Origin: JAAYZM01 sp964510785
GTDB lineage: Bacteria; Actinomycetota; Actinomycetes; Actinomycetales; Cellulomonadaceae
Assembly: GCA_964510785.1 (NCBI GenBank)
Contig: CAZECM010000017.1
Coordinates: forward strand, 1 to 52,337
Direction of reading: 5' to 3'
DNA: 52,337 bases
Both the position numbers and the translations under genes were made by a program. A model generated the notes under the pieces. The model was not told the origin of the DNA. It searched no databases and worked only from the letters and a program-made list of their open reading frames with translations. Below are positions 1 to 8,238 of the stretch, one piece after another (the stretch's first letter is position 1; the number at the start of each line of letters is the position of its first letter).

Positions 1-808
1 CCAGTACAAGCGCATCACCAACCGCTACGAGTCGGGCGTGCTCACGGGCAAGGGCATCGCGTGGGGCGGCTCGCTCGTGCGCACCGAGGCCACGGGCATG
101 GGCACCGTGCTGTTCGCCGAGCAGATGCTCGCGACGCGCGGCTCGGCCTTCGACGGCCAGCAGGTCTCCGTGTCCGGCTCCGGCAACGTCGCGATCTACG
201 CGATCGCCAAGGCGCAGGCGCTCGGTGCGAACGTGGTCGCGTGCTCGGACTCCTCGGGCTACATCGTGGACGACAAGGGGATCGACGTCACCCTGCTCCG
301 CGAGATCAAGGAGCAGCGCCGGGCGCGCATCGCCGAGTACGCCGAGGCACGCGACAGCGCCACCTTCGTGCCCGTGGGCAAGGGTTCGATCTGGGACGTC
401 CCCGTGACCGTGGCGCTGCCGTGCGCGACGCAGAACGAGCTCACCGAGGACAACGCCCGCACGCTCGTGAACAACGGCCTCGTGGCCGTGGCCGAGGGCG
501 CGAACATGCCGCTCACGGGCAAGGCCGTCGCGCTGCTGCAGGGTGCCGAGGTGCTCTTCGCGCCGGGCAAGGCGGCCAACGCGGGCGGTGTCGCGACGTC
601 GGCCCTCGAGATGCAGCAGAACGCGAGCCGCGACGCCTGGACGTTCACCTATACCGAGTCGCGCCTCGCCTCGATCATGCGCGGCATCCACGACCGCTGC
701 CAGGAGACGGCCGACGAGTACGGCCAGCCGGGCAACTACGTGGTCGGTGCGAACATCGCGGGCTTCACCAGGGTGGCCGACGCGATGATCGCGCTCGGCG
801 TCATCTGA
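1..808 (+). CDS. gdhA: NADP-type glutamate dehydrogenase, C-terminal part
   Basis: The gene is cut by the left window edge; the readable frame begins at base 2 and runs to TGA at 806-808. GdhA interconverts 2-oxoglutarate plus ammonia and glutamate in the cytoplasm, using NADP(H) in the hexameric bacterial enzyme. The visible part starts within the dinucleotide-binding half: the segment reading GKGIAWGGSLVRTEATG is characteristic of hexameric GdhA, followed by a Rossmann motif (VSGSGNVAIYA) and the late segment KAANAGGVATSALEMQQN. About 268 residues of an expected roughly 445 are present. The next gene, purF, is on the same strand 83 bases on and looks separately expressed. Family assignment is firm; cofactor preference is inferred from family. 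Confidence 0.95.
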   Translation, partial: QYKRITNRYESGVLTGKGIAWGGSLVRTEATGMGTVLFAEQMLATRGSAFDGQQVSVSGSGNVAIYAIAKAQALGANVVACSDSSGYIVDDKGIDVTLLREIKEQRRARIAEYAEARDSATFVPVGKGSIWDVPVTVALPCATQNELTEDNARTLVNNGLVAVAEGANMPLTGKAVALLQGAEVLFAPGKAANAGGVATSALEMQQNASRDAWTFTYTESRLASIMRGIHDRCQETADEYGQPGNYVVGANIAGFTRVADAMIALGVI

Positions 809-891
809 GCGGCTGAACCGGTCCGAGCAGGCCCGGCCACCCGGGCTGGACACCCTCCCGACCGCGTGCCGGCGTGTGTCACCATGGAGCC

Positions 892-2439
892 GTGGCCCTG
901 CGCGGAGACGGACGACTGTCGCACGAGACCTTTCCCGGCGAGAAGGGTCCCCAGGACGCCTGCGGCGTCTTCGGGGTCTGGGCACCGGGTGAAGAGGTCG
1001 CGAAGCTGACCTATTTCGGGCTCTACGCCTTGCAGCACCGGGGCCAGGAGTCCGCCGGGATCGCGACGTCGAACGGCGAGCAGATCCTCGTGTTCAAGGA
1101 CATGGGGCTCGTCTCGCAGGTGTTCGACGAGACGTCCCTCAACGCCCTGACCGGGCACATCGCGATCGGGCACACCCGCTACTCCACGACGGGCTCGAGC
1201 ACGTGGGAGAACGCCCAGCCCACGCTCGGCGCGACGGCGGACGGCACGGTGGCGCTCGCCCACAACGGCAACCTCACGAACACCCCCGAGCTCATCGAGC
1301 TCGTCGCGGAACGGTACGGCGCCCAGCGGCGCAGCGAGCTCGTGCGGGGCGCGTCGTCGGACACCGCCGTCGTCACCGCGCTCTTCGCGGGCGACCCGGA
1401 CCGCACGCTCGAGGCGACCGCCCTCGAGGTGCTGCCGCGGGTGCGCGGGGCGTTCTCGCTCGTGTTCATGGACGAGACGACCCTCTACGCCGCCCGCGAC
1501 CCGCAGGGCGTGCGCCCGCTCGTGCTGGGTCGCCTCGAGCGCGGCTGGGTGGTCGCGAGCGAGATCCCGGCCCTCGACATCGTCGGTGCGGCGTTCGTGC
1601 GCGAGGTCGAGCCCGGCGAGCTCATCGTGATCGACGCCGAAGGGCTGCGCAGCTCCCGGTTCGCCGAGCCGGCGCGCGCGGGCTGCATCTTCGAGTTCGT
1701 CTACCTCGCCCGGCCCGACAACTCGATCTCGGGCCGTTCGATGCACGCCGCCCGCGTCGAGATGGGCCGCCAGCTCGCGCGTGAGCACCCCGTCGAGGCC
1801 GACATCGTGATCCCCGTGCCCGAGTCCGGCACGCCGGCCGCGATCGGCTATGCCGCCGAGTCCGGCATCCGCTACGCCCAGGGCCTGACGAAGAACGCCT
1901 ACGTGGGGCGCACGTTCATCCAGCCCTCCCAGACGCTGCGCCAGCTCGGCATCCGGCTCAAGCTCAACCCGTTGCGCGAGGTGATCCGTGGCCAGCGCCT
2001 CGTGGTCGTCGACGACACGATCGTGCGCGGCAACACCCAGCGCGCCCTCGTGCGGATGCTGCGCGAGGCCGGCGCGGCCGAGGTCCACATCCGCATCAGC
2101 GCACCGCCCGTGAAGTGGCCGTGCTTCTACGGCATCGACTTCCCGTCCCGCGCCGAGCTCATCGCCAACGGCCTCGGCCCGGCGGAGATCGCGGCGTCGC
2201 TCGGCGCCGACTCCCTCGGCTACATCTCCCTCGAGGGCATGATCGCTGCGACCGAGCAGCCCTCCTCCCAGCTGTGCGCGGCGTGCTTCACCGGCCGCTA
2301 TCCCATCCCAATCCCGGAGACCGCGAACATGGGGATCAACCTCCTCGACCACAGCCAGCTGCCGCTCGGCGCACCCGAGGACGGGCTGCTGACCGTGCTC
2401 GGCGGGGCTGGGGGCGCGTCGGCGCTCGAGCAGCCGTGA
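892..2439 (+). CDS. purF: amidophosphoribosyltransferase (first step of purine synthesis)
   Basis: PurF transfers glutamine-derived ammonia to PRPP, giving 5-phosphoribosylamine. The short N-terminal propeptide ends at DACGVFG, so Cys24 becomes the N-terminal nucleophile after processing. The PRPP loop reads VVVDDTIVRGNT. Later cysteines (in CFYGIDFPSR and LCAACFTG) fit the Fe-S-bearing Gram-positive type. 515 residues is normal. GTG at 892 is chosen because the following residues (ALRGDGRLSH) resemble the usual actinobacterial start; an in-frame GTG at 874 would add six residues. Neither has a well-spaced Shine-Dalgarno. A weak CACCAT hexamer lies six bases before 892, so the message might be leaderless. 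The stop overlaps the purM start (GTGA), implying translational coupling. Confidence 0.95.
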   Translation: MALRGDGRLSHETFPGEKGPQDACGVFGVWAPGEEVAKLTYFGLYALQHRGQESAGIATSNGEQILVFKDMGLVSQVFDETSLNALTGHIAIGHTRYSTTGSSTWENAQPTLGATADGTVALAHNGNLTNTPELIELVAERYGAQRRSELVRGASSDTAVVTALFAGDPDRTLEATALEVLPRVRGAFSLVFMDETTLYAARDPQGVRPLVLGRLERGWVVASEIPALDIVGAAFVREVEPGELIVIDAEGLRSSRFAEPARAGCIFEFVYLARPDNSISGRSMHAARVEMGRQLAREHPVEADIVIPVPESGTPAAIGYAAESGIRYAQGLTKNAYVGRTFIQPSQTLRQLGIRLKLNPLREVIRGQRLVVVDDTIVRGNTQRALVRMLREAGAAEVHIRISAPPVKWPCFYGIDFPSRAELIANGLGPAEIAASLGADSLGYISLEGMIAATEQPSSQLCAACFTGRYPIPIPETANMGINLLDHSQLPLGAPEDGLLTVLGGAGGASALEQP

Positions 2440-3608
2440 GCGGGGCGTCGGCCGACGGCGGGAACCTGCCCGACGACGGCGTGCGGGCCGACGGCGGTAC
2501 ACCCGTCGGCCTGACCTACGCGGCCGCCGGTGTCGACACCGAGGCCGGTGACAAGGCCGTCGAGCTCATGAAGGACGCCGTGCGGGCGACCCACGGCCGC
2601 GAGGTGATCGGTGGGGTCGGCGGCTTCGCGGGGCTCTACGACGCGAGCACGCTCGCCCGGTTCCGCAAGCCCCTGCTCGCGACCTCGACCGACGGCGTGG
2701 GCACGAAGGTCGCGATCGCCCAGGCGATGGACAAGCACGACACGATCGGGTTCGACCTCGTGGGCATGGTGGTCGACGACATCGTCGCCGTGGGCGCCAC
2801 CCCGTTGTTCATGACCGACTACATCGCGTGCGGGCGGGTCGTTCCCGAGCGCATCGCTGCGATCGTGCGAGGCGTCGCCGAGGCGTGCCAGGTTGCGGGG
2901 ACCGCACTCGTGGGTGGGGAGACAGCCGAGCACCCGGGGCTGCTGGGCCCTGACGAGTACGACGTCGCCGGTGCCGTGACGGGGGTCGTCGAGGCCGACG
3001 CCGTCCTGGGCCCGGAGCGCGTGCGTGCGGGTGACGTGGTGGTGGCCCTCGAGGCGAGCGGCTTGCACGCCAACGGTTTCTCGCTCGTCCGCAAGGTCGT
3101 CGCGGTGGCCGGCTGGGAGCTCGAGCGACACGTCCCGGAGTTCGGGCGCACGCTCGGCGAAGAGCTGCTCGAGCCGACGCGGGTGTACGCCTCGGACGTG
3201 CTCGCGCTCGTGGCGCGCTCCGGAGGCGGGGTGCACGCGCTGAGCCACGTCACGGGTGGCGGGCTCGCCGCGAACCTCGCGCGGGTGCTGCCGGCCGGCC
3301 TGGTGGCCGGTGTGGACCGGGGATCGTGGACCGTGCCGCCGGTGTTCGCCGTCGTCCGCGAGCTGGGCGGCGTGCCGTGGTCGGACCTCGAGAAGACGCT
3401 CAACCTCGGTGTCGGCATGGTGGCCGTGGCCGCTCCCGACGCCGTGGCCGGGGTGCTCGCCCACAGCGCGGAGCTGGGGCTCGGTGCGTGGGTGCTCGGC
3501 GAGGTGACCGGGCTCGACACGGCTCCCGACGACATCGAGCTCGTGGCCGGCACGAAGGGCGTGCACGGCGGAGCGGTCGCGATGTCGGGGAGCTACCGCA
3601 CGGGATGA
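2436..3608 (+). CDS. purM: phosphoribosylformylglycinamidine cyclo-ligase (AIR synthetase)
   Basis: PurM closes FGAM to aminoimidazole ribotide with ATP, step five of purine synthesis. GTG at 2436 overlaps the purF stop as GTGA. The first 25 residues are a variable, Gly/Asp-rich tail before the conserved start LTYAAAGVDTEAGDK. Family motifs include GGFAGLYD, STDGVGTKV (nucleotide/substrate loop), DDIVAVGA, a Gly-rich GGETAEHPG segment and HVTGGGLAANLARVLP. At 390 residues it is slightly longer than usual because of the N-terminal tail. The frame is open upstream through purF, but that part is not homologous. It is coupled with purF as a two-gene purine operon. Confidence 0.95.
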   Translation: MSGASADGGNLPDDGVRADGGTPVGLTYAAAGVDTEAGDKAVELMKDAVRATHGREVIGGVGGFAGLYDASTLARFRKPLLATSTDGVGTKVAIAQAMDKHDTIGFDLVGMVVDDIVAVGATPLFMTDYIACGRVVPERIAAIVRGVAEACQVAGTALVGGETAEHPGLLGPDEYDVAGAVTGVVEADAVLGPERVRAGDVVVALEASGLHANGFSLVRKVVAVAGWELERHVPEFGRTLGEELLEPTRVYASDVLALVARSGGGVHALSHVTGGGLAANLARVLPAGLVAGVDRGSWTVPPVFAVVRELGGVPWSDLEKTLNLGVGMVAVAAPDAVAGVLAHSAELGLGAWVLGEVTGLDTAPDDIELVAGTKGVHGGAVAMSGSYRTG

Positions 3609-3708
3609 GCCGCAGCCGGTGCGGGACGAGCCGCCAGGACGGCGCAAGGCCCACCCCCCGGCGCGTGCAGTGCCAGGCGGCGGGCCCCGTGCGTGATACG
3701 CGGTCGGC

Positions 3709-3906
3709 TCAGCGCGAGCCGGACCAGCTGCCCCACTCGTCCTCGTCGCCGTCGTCGGGCGCGGCGTCGTGCTGCCGCGTGTCCGTGGCGACGTCGGACT
3801 TGGTGGCGAGCTCTTGTTCGAGCTCCCGGTAGTTCGTATCAGGGGAGAAGTACTTCAGATCCCTAGCGATCTTGGCGTTCTTAGCCCTCTGACGGCCGCG
3901 CCCCAT
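3709..3906 (-). CDS. DUF3073 family small protein
   Basis: A 65-residue protein that begins MGRGRQRAKNAKIARDLKYF, the signature of the actinobacterial DUF3073 family: a strongly basic N-terminus, then YFSPDTNYRELEQEL, then an acidic, Asp/Glu-rich tail ending DEWGSWSGSR. The function is unknown. The basic N-terminus could suit nucleic-acid binding, but that is speculation. The start is ATG at 3906, with a purine-rich GAGGGGG upstream. It faces purM tail to tail and is divergent from bldC, which lies across a 425-base gene-free stretch. A purF-purM-DUF3073-bldC order is familiar from actinobacteria. Confidence 0.85.
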   Translation of the reverse strand: MGRGRQRAKNAKIARDLKYFSPDTNYRELEQELATKSDVATDTRQHDAAPDDGDEDEWGSWSGSR

Positions 3907-4331
3907 GGCATCGACCCCCTCTAACGTAAGAGCGGGGCGGCACCGTGCTCACACGTGCGGCCCCGGGTATCTGGTGCGTCTGTTCGTGGGGCCCACGGTA
4001 CATCGTGAAGTGGCCCGAGGACCACTCGCCTCGCGCAGGGCTGAATCGGGTGGGTCCATGAAGTGGACACCAGCACCCGGTAGTTGTCTCACCCCTTGGT
4101 CAGGATCACGCAAATCGGGTTAAATGGGCGCGTCCGGTATGCACACATCTGTTCCATGATGCACAGTGGATGTAGCCGGGGTGGAAGTAAGCAGCCACCT
4201 GCATCTGGAACCGCGGCGCACGGCACCGATCGAGGCGTCGCCCAGGAGCAACCGGTTGATGGGACCTGGATGCTCGACGAACGGGGCTTCCGGCCGTGGT
4301 GCACCGGGTCTCTTGAGTTGAGGAGACTTCC
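3907..4331. other. gene-free region between DUF3073 and bldC
   Basis: 425 bases with no convincing gene; the short frames here lack family resemblance and a ribosome site. It must hold the DUF3073 promoter (leftward) and the bldC promoter (rightward). There is an AT-richer patch around 4110-4160 and a palindrome CAACCGGTTG at 4249-4258. The distance suggests a long bldC leader, but no recognisable riboswitch or terminator is seen. Confidence 0.5.
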
Positions 4332-4538
4332 ATGACGACACCTGTGGAACACCCCGAAGCCCTGTTGACTCCTTCCGAGGTCGCGACCCTGTTCCGGGTC
4401 GACCCCAAGACCGTGACGCGCTGGGCGAAGGCAGGAAAGCTCTCCTCGATCCGGACCCTCGGTGGCCACCGCCGCTACCGGGAGTCCGAGGTTCGTGAGC
4501 TTCTCTCCGGCGTGCCCAGCCAAGGCGGGGGCAGCTAG
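4332..4538 (+). CDS. bldC: BldC-family MerR-like developmental regulator
   Basis: A 68-residue protein that is essentially one winged helix-turn-helix (residues about 10-62): LLTPSEVATLFRVDPKTV, then the wing segment SIRTLGGHRRYRE, typical of MerR/BldC DNA-binding domains. BldC binds DNA as head-to-tail oligomers and controls development or global expression in actinobacteria. It has no effector domain. The ATG has a good ribosome site (GAGGAG) eight bases upstream. It is monocistronic, followed by a convergent membrane protein gene 33 bases on. Conservation of length and motifs makes the family call firm; its role in a probably non-sporulating host is inferred. Confidence 0.9.
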   Translation: MTTPVEHPEALLTPSEVATLFRVDPKTVTRWAKAGKLSSIRTLGGHRRYRESEVRELLSGVPSQGGGS

Positions 4539-4550
4539 GACCCAGGTGGT

Positions 4551-4570
4551 CCGGGGTCCCGAGGCCCCGG
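4551..4570. terminator. possible bidirectional hairpin between bldC and the convergent gene
   Basis: CCGGGG (4551-4556) pairs with CCCCGG (4565-4570) around an 8-base loop. It sits in the 33 bases between two convergent genes. There is no T-run, so it is only a candidate. Confidence 0.35.
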
Positions 4571-4571
4571 G

Positions 4572-4994
4572 TCAGTCGGTCCAGAAGTGGTCGACGCTCT
4601 CGTCCTGCTGTCGCAGGGCGGGAGTCACCGGCCCGGTCCCGGCGTCGGGCGCCTTGGGCAGGCTCGACTTGCCGTAGAGCCCGAGGATGCCGGCGATCAG
4701 GAAGAGCGCCGCGGAGACGACGACGGCGGCCAGTGCCGGGTGCAGCACCTCGCTGAGCCCGAGGATGGCGGCCGCGACCAGGCTGAGCGTGCCGAGCCAG
4801 GCCAGGACGCCTGCCACCCCGAACGAGACCACCGAGGGCCCGTAGGCCTCCGCCTTGGCCTGCGCCGCGGCCTTGATCTTGTCGGTCTGCGCCTGGATCG
4901 CGTTCTTGACCTTCTCCTCGACGCTGTCCACGCTCTCGCGGACTCGATCGGTGATGGGCTCGGTGATCCGGCTGAAGAATCCGCGCTCGCTCAC
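4572..4994 (-). CDS. phage-holin-superfamily-like (Holin-X type) membrane protein
   Basis: 140 residues. The N-terminal third is a charged amphipathic, probably helical segment (residues 1-55, e.g. RVRESVDSVEEKVKNAIQAQ), followed by two hydrophobic spans (about 60-80 and 85-110) and a polar tail. This layout matches the chromosomal actinobacterial 'putative Holin-X' family, which is not a phage remnant and has no established function. The GTG start at 4994 is preceded by GGAAGGGA at good spacing. Divergent from the sterol-carrier-like gene across about 165 bases. No phage genes lie nearby. The family call is moderate, from architecture rather than catalytic motifs. Confidence 0.6.
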   Translation of the reverse strand: MSERGFFSRITEPITDRVRESVDSVEEKVKNAIQAQTDKIKAAAQAKAEAYGPSVVSFGVAGVLAWLGTLSLVAAAILGLSEVLHPALAAVVVSAALFLIAGILGLYGKSSLPKAPDAGTGPVTPALRQQDESVDHFWTD

Positions 4995-5147
4995 GGTGCA
5001 TCCCTTCCTGGGTGGTGCTGCGCTCCCGACCTTACCGGCGCCCCGTTCCGGCGCACCTGCGCCACGCCCCTGACCGGCCCCTGACCCAGCCCCGGGAGAG
5101 CCGTCTCGCGTCACTCTGGCACCAAGGAGCGCGCGGACGGACAGCGG

Positions 5148-5153
5148 TAGCGT
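5148..5153 (+). promoter_or_regulatory. -10 hexamer of probable leaderless transcript
   Basis: TAGCGT lies exactly six bases before GTG at 5160, with no Shine-Dalgarno between. This supports GTG 5160 over GTG 5154 as start. Confidence 0.5.
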
Positions 5154-5159
5154 GTGGCT

Positions 5160-5528
5160 GTGGCTGTGCGGCGGATCGATACCGAGGTGGGGGCAGCTGC
5201 GCTCGCGGCGTGGCGTGACGGGGACGCGACTCCCGCGCAGGTGCGCACGGCCGTCAGGTTCACGCTCGAGGAGCTCGCGGCGCGCGCCCCGGGCCGGTCC
5301 GTCGAGGTGCGCGTCCCGCCCCACGGCGCGGTCCAGGCGATCGAGGGCCCGCGGCACACGCGCGGCACCCCGCCGAACGTCGTCGAGACCGACGGACCCA
5401 CGTGGCTCGGGCTCGTGACCGGTCGGGTCGCGTGGACCGCGGCCGTCGCGGACGGGCGCGTGAGCGCCTCGGGGGAGCGTGCGGACCTCGGTGGGCACGT
5501 ACCGTTCGGCCCGAGGTTCACCGGATAG
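5160..5528 (+). CDS. sterol-carrier-family-like protein
   Basis: 122 residues of mixed alpha/beta type, recognised as the small actinobacterial 'sterol carrier family protein' often found near purine genes. Visible features are the N-terminal segment VRRIDTEVGAAALAAW, a central VEVRVPPHGAVQAIEGP and the C-terminal TWLGLVTGRVAWTAAVADGRVSASGERADL, which resembles the lipid-binding SCP2 fold. No ligand is known. It could be a cytosolic lipid- or hydrophobe-binding protein. Starts at GTG 5154 and 5160 are both possible; the -10 spacing favours 5160. It ends 10 bases before the next gene and probably shares its message. Confidence 0.6.
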   Translation: MAVRRIDTEVGAAALAAWRDGDATPAQVRTAVRFTLEELAARAPGRSVEVRVPPHGAVQAIEGPRHTRGTPPNVVETDGPTWLGLVTGRVAWTAAVADGRVSASGERADLGGHVPFGPRFTG

Positions 5529-5538
5529 GGTCACCTCC

Positions 5539-5967
5539 ATGGTGAGGTCCCCTTCCGACGACGGCATCGACGACGACGGCGCACCCCTGCCTGACTCAGC
5601 ACCCCCGGTGGATCCCGCGTCCCTGGCAGGTCCCGAGGTCGACGCGGCCCCCGAGGCCGCCGCCGACCCCGTGGCCGAAGCGGACCAGGCAGCTCAGGCG
5701 CCGCGCGCGATCCCCTCGCAAGAGGAGCTCGACCGCATCGCGGTGAACGTCCACATCCGCCGCCGGCCGCGCTACGGGGTGTTCATCGGGACGGGCATGC
5801 TGCTCGCGGGCGCCGCGGCGTTCGTCTGGGCGGTCAACGTCCCCCAGGACGTGCACGAGAACTGGGGCGCGTCGATCTGGGCGGCGACGCTCGGCGCCGT
5901 CGGGTTCGGGGCGCTCCTCGGGGCCGGCGTCGGGGTCTTCGCGGACTGGCGCAGCAGGAGGAAGTGA
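5539..5967 (+). CDS. acidic-tailed two-TM membrane protein, unknown function
   Basis: 142 residues. The first 60 are Asp/Ala/Pro-rich, acidic and probably disordered. A conserved-looking stretch (SQEELDRIAVNVHIRRRPRYGV) precedes two membrane spans (about residues 77-97 and 111-131), with a basic end (DWRSRRK). ATG at 5539 follows a CACCTCC stretch, which is not a good ribosome site. The ORF is tightly placed between the sterol-carrier-like gene (10 bases) and the GH6 gene, whose ATG shares the A of this stop (TGATG). Similar small membrane proteins are common in Micrococcales. No function is recognised. Confidence 0.65.
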   Translation: MVRSPSDDGIDDDGAPLPDSAPPVDPASLAGPEVDAAPEAAADPVAEADQAAQAPRAIPSQEELDRIAVNVHIRRRPRYGVFIGTGMLLAGAAAFVWAVNVPQDVHENWGASIWAATLGAVGFGALLGAGVGVFADWRSRRK

Positions 5968-6968
5968 TGGCTGCTCAGCGACGCAAGAACCTCTGGGGTT
6001 CCCTCGCGCTCCTCGCCTTGCTGCTCGCCGTCGTCGTCCCCGCGTCGTCGGCGAGCGCGGCGCGACCCGACCCGCGTCAGCAGCAGAAGCTCTACGTCGA
6101 GAGGTCCGGTGCCGCGTACGAGGCGGCGCGATCGGCGCGCGCGGCAGGCAAGGCCTCGCTCGCGAAGAAGCTCGAGAAGATCTCGAAGCGCGCGCAGGGG
6201 CACTGGGTCGGCGACTGGTACTCCGCCTCCCGGGTCCGCGCGGACGTGCGCACCTACACCCGGGCGGCGCGCAAGGCGAAGCGCACCCCGGTGCTCGTGG
6301 TGTACGCGATCCCGGGGCGCGACTGCGGTGGGTACTCGGCGGGCGGGTTCACGCCCGCGCAGTACAAGAAGTGGATCCGTCAGGTCGCCAAGGGACTGTC
6401 CGACGGCGCGGTCAAGGGATCGAGCCGCGCCCTCGTGGTGCTCGAGCCGGACGCGCTCGCGCTCGACTGCGTAGGTGCGGGACGGTTCGCGCTGCTGAAG
6501 TACGCCGCGAAGCGGCTCGCCGCGACGGGTGCCTGGGTCTACATCGACGCGGGCCACTCGAACTGGCTCGCCCCCGCCGAGCTCGCGAAGCGGCTCACGA
6601 AGGCCGGCGTGGCCCACGCCCGCGGCTTCTCGACCAACGTGTCGAACTTCAACCGCACGTCGGCCGAGCGCAAGCACGGCAACAAGGTCTCGGCGGAGCT
6701 CAAGGAGCGCGGCATCAAGCTCGGGAGCCGGCACTTCGTGATCGACACCTCGCGCAACGGTCGCGGGCCTATTGCGGACGCCCAGTGGTGCAACCCGCCG
6801 GGCCGCGGCCTCGGCGACACGCCCCGCATGGTGAGCTCGACGCGACTCGACGCCTACCTGTGGATCAAGCGGCCCGGGGAGTCCGACGGCGCCTGCAACG
6901 GCGGCCCGGGTGCCGGCCAGTGGTGGCAGGACTACGCGCTCGAGCTCGTCAAGAACCGCAAGCGCTGA
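5967..6968 (+). CDS. secreted glycoside hydrolase family 6 (beta-1,4-glucanase/cellobiohydrolase)
   Basis: A 333-residue exported enzyme that inverts beta-1,4-glucosidic bonds of cellulose-type glucans. Residues 1-32 are a Sec signal peptide (RRK, hydrophobic core, ASSASA). The GH6 core then shows AIPGRDCGG (Asp119), VVLEPDALA (Asp162, expected general acid), YIDAGHSNWL, GFSTNVSNF, FVIDTSRNG (Asp260, expected base region) and WCNPPGRGLG. No carbohydrate-binding module or linker is attached, unlike most secreted cellulases of cellulomonads. Residues about 35-75 before the core are Lys/Arg/Ala-rich and could be a linker or wall-binding helix. The ATG overlaps the preceding stop. Endo or exo action cannot be told from this. 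Confidence 0.9.
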   Translation: MAAQRRKNLWGSLALLALLLAVVVPASSASAARPDPRQQQKLYVERSGAAYEAARSARAAGKASLAKKLEKISKRAQGHWVGDWYSASRVRADVRTYTRAARKAKRTPVLVVYAIPGRDCGGYSAGGFTPAQYKKWIRQVAKGLSDGAVKGSSRALVVLEPDALALDCVGAGRFALLKYAAKRLAATGAWVYIDAGHSNWLAPAELAKRLTKAGVAHARGFSTNVSNFNRTSAERKHGNKVSAELKERGIKLGSRHFVIDTSRNGRGPIADAQWCNPPGRGLGDTPRMVSSTRLDAYLWIKRPGESDGACNGGPGAGQWWQDYALELVKNRKR

Positions 6969-6996
6969 CGCCGGCACGCCTCGCCTCGGAGCCGAT

Positions 6997-8238
6997 CTAC
7001 GGCTCGCGGGGCGCCTCTCGCTGCGCGCCCCGTCGCACGAGCAGGAGCAGGGACGCCCCGGCGCCCACGGCCGTCCCGAGCACGAGCAGCCGGTAGTCCA
7101 CGAGCGCGAGGAGCGCCGCGGCACCGAGGGTGGCGACGGTCTGCGGCAGGTTGAACGCCATCGAGCTCGCGGCAGCGGCCCGGCCCTGCAGCTGGGGCGG
7201 CGTGAGGCGTTGGCGCAGCGTCACGAAGGCGACCACGATGACGGGGATCGCAAAGCCTGCCACGAGCATGGCGCCGACGGCGAGCGGGAGGCTCGTGCCC
7301 AGGAGCGGCACGCACGCGACGGCGAGCAGCGCGACGCCGAGCCCGACGGCGCGGCCCTCCCCGAGCCGTCTCACGAGCGTCGAGGAGCACATCCCGCCCA
7401 CCACGGAGCCCGCGCCCTGGATCGCGACGAGCACGCCGAGGGTCGCGGCGGGCACCCCGAGACCCCGCTCCATCACGGGGAAGATCGCGACGTTGATGAG
7501 GCCCGTGGCCCCGAACGCGATCGCGATCACGATCGTGAGCCGCCCGAGCAGCGGCGTGTGGAAGAGGTGGGTGAACCCGGCCGCGAGCTCGTGCCAGTAG
7601 CGCCCGGCGGCGGCGCGGGGTGCGGGCGGGCTCTCGGCAACCTGGACCCGCAGCAGCAAGAGGGACGTCAGGGCGAAGCACACGGCGGTACCGACGACGA
7701 CGGCGTACGGGCCGGCCAGCACGTACACGCCCGTGCCGAGCAGCGGTGACAGGAGCCGGAACCCCTGGTCGATCGTGGAGAGCATCCCGTTGCCGGAGGC
7801 GAGCTCCTCGTCGGGCAGCAGGTCGCGCACCAGGCCGGACTGCGCGGCGCCGGTGAGATAGCCGACCGTCCCGTACGCGAAGAGGACCACGTAGACGAGC
7901 CAGAGGTGCGCGGGGGTGCTCACGGTGAGCAGGGCCAGCAGGGCGACGGCCATGGCCGCGTTGGCCCACACGAGGAGCAGGCGCCGGGACGTGCGGTCCG
8001 CGAGCTGGCCGAGGAACGGGGAGACGAGCGCGGGCAGCCCGAGGGCCGCGAACACGAGCGCCGCGGCGCTGTCGGAGCCCGTGAGGTCCTTGACCCAGAC
8101 GGCCACCATGAGGAACAGCGCGCTGTCGGCGAGGTTCGTGAAGACCCACGCGCGCGTGAGCTGGCGGAAGCCGAGGCGTCGCCACGCGAGCGGGCCGCGT
8201 CGAGGGCTGGAGGACGTGGGGTCCGGGGTGGGTGTCAC
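6997..8238 (-). CDS. MFS transporter (drug-exporter type)
   Basis: 413 residues with about 12 hydrophobic spans. The segment FLGQLADRTSRRLLLVWAN is the loop 2-3 signature of the major facilitator superfamily, and SPFLGQ/SGLVRDLLPDEELASGNGM resembles the macrolide-efflux (MefA/Bcr-like DHA) branch. GTG at 8238 overlaps the stop of the upstream ArsR-type gene (GTGA), so the two are translationally coupled and the exporter is presumably the regulator's target. The substrate is unknown. The frame stays open upstream inside the regulator, but that part is out of phase and not homologous. Confidence 0.85.
   Translation of the reverse strand: MTPTPDPTSSSPRRGPLAWRRLGFRQLTRAWVFTNLADSALFLMVAVWVKDLTGSDSAAALVFAALGLPALVSPFLGQLADRTSRRLLLVWANAAMAVALLALLTVSTPAHLWLVYVVLFAYGTVGYLTGAAQSGLVRDLLPDEELASGNGMLSTIDQGFRLLSPLLGTGVYVLAGPYAVVVGTAVCFALTSLLLLRVQVAESPPAPRAAAGRYWHELAAGFTHLFHTPLLGRLTIVIAIAFGATGLINVAIFPVMERGLGVPAATLGVLVAIQGAGSVVGGMCSSTLVRRLGEGRAVGLGVALLAVACVPLLGTSLPLAVGAMLVAGFAIPVIVVAFVTLRQRLTPPQLQGRAAAASSMAFNLPQTVATLGAAALLALVDYRLLVLGTAVGAGASLLLLVRRGAQREAPREP

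Noticed and set aside
736..2502. Long minus-strand frame opposite purF
   Set aside because: Arg/Ala-rich composition, no motifs; purF on the plus strand explains the region.
4249..4258. CAACCGGTTG before bldC as a fourth site of the glycan LacI regulator
   Set aside because: It shares only the ACCGGT core; flanks differ and the gene has no link to glycan use.
4572..4994. Prophage remnant because of the holin-like protein
   Set aside because: No phage genes nearby; this chromosomal Holin-X-like family is widespread in actinobacteria.
5000..5966. CebR-type cellulase operator upstream of the GH6 gene
   Set aside because: No TGGGAGCGCTCCCA-like palindrome was seen here or near the GH51 gene.
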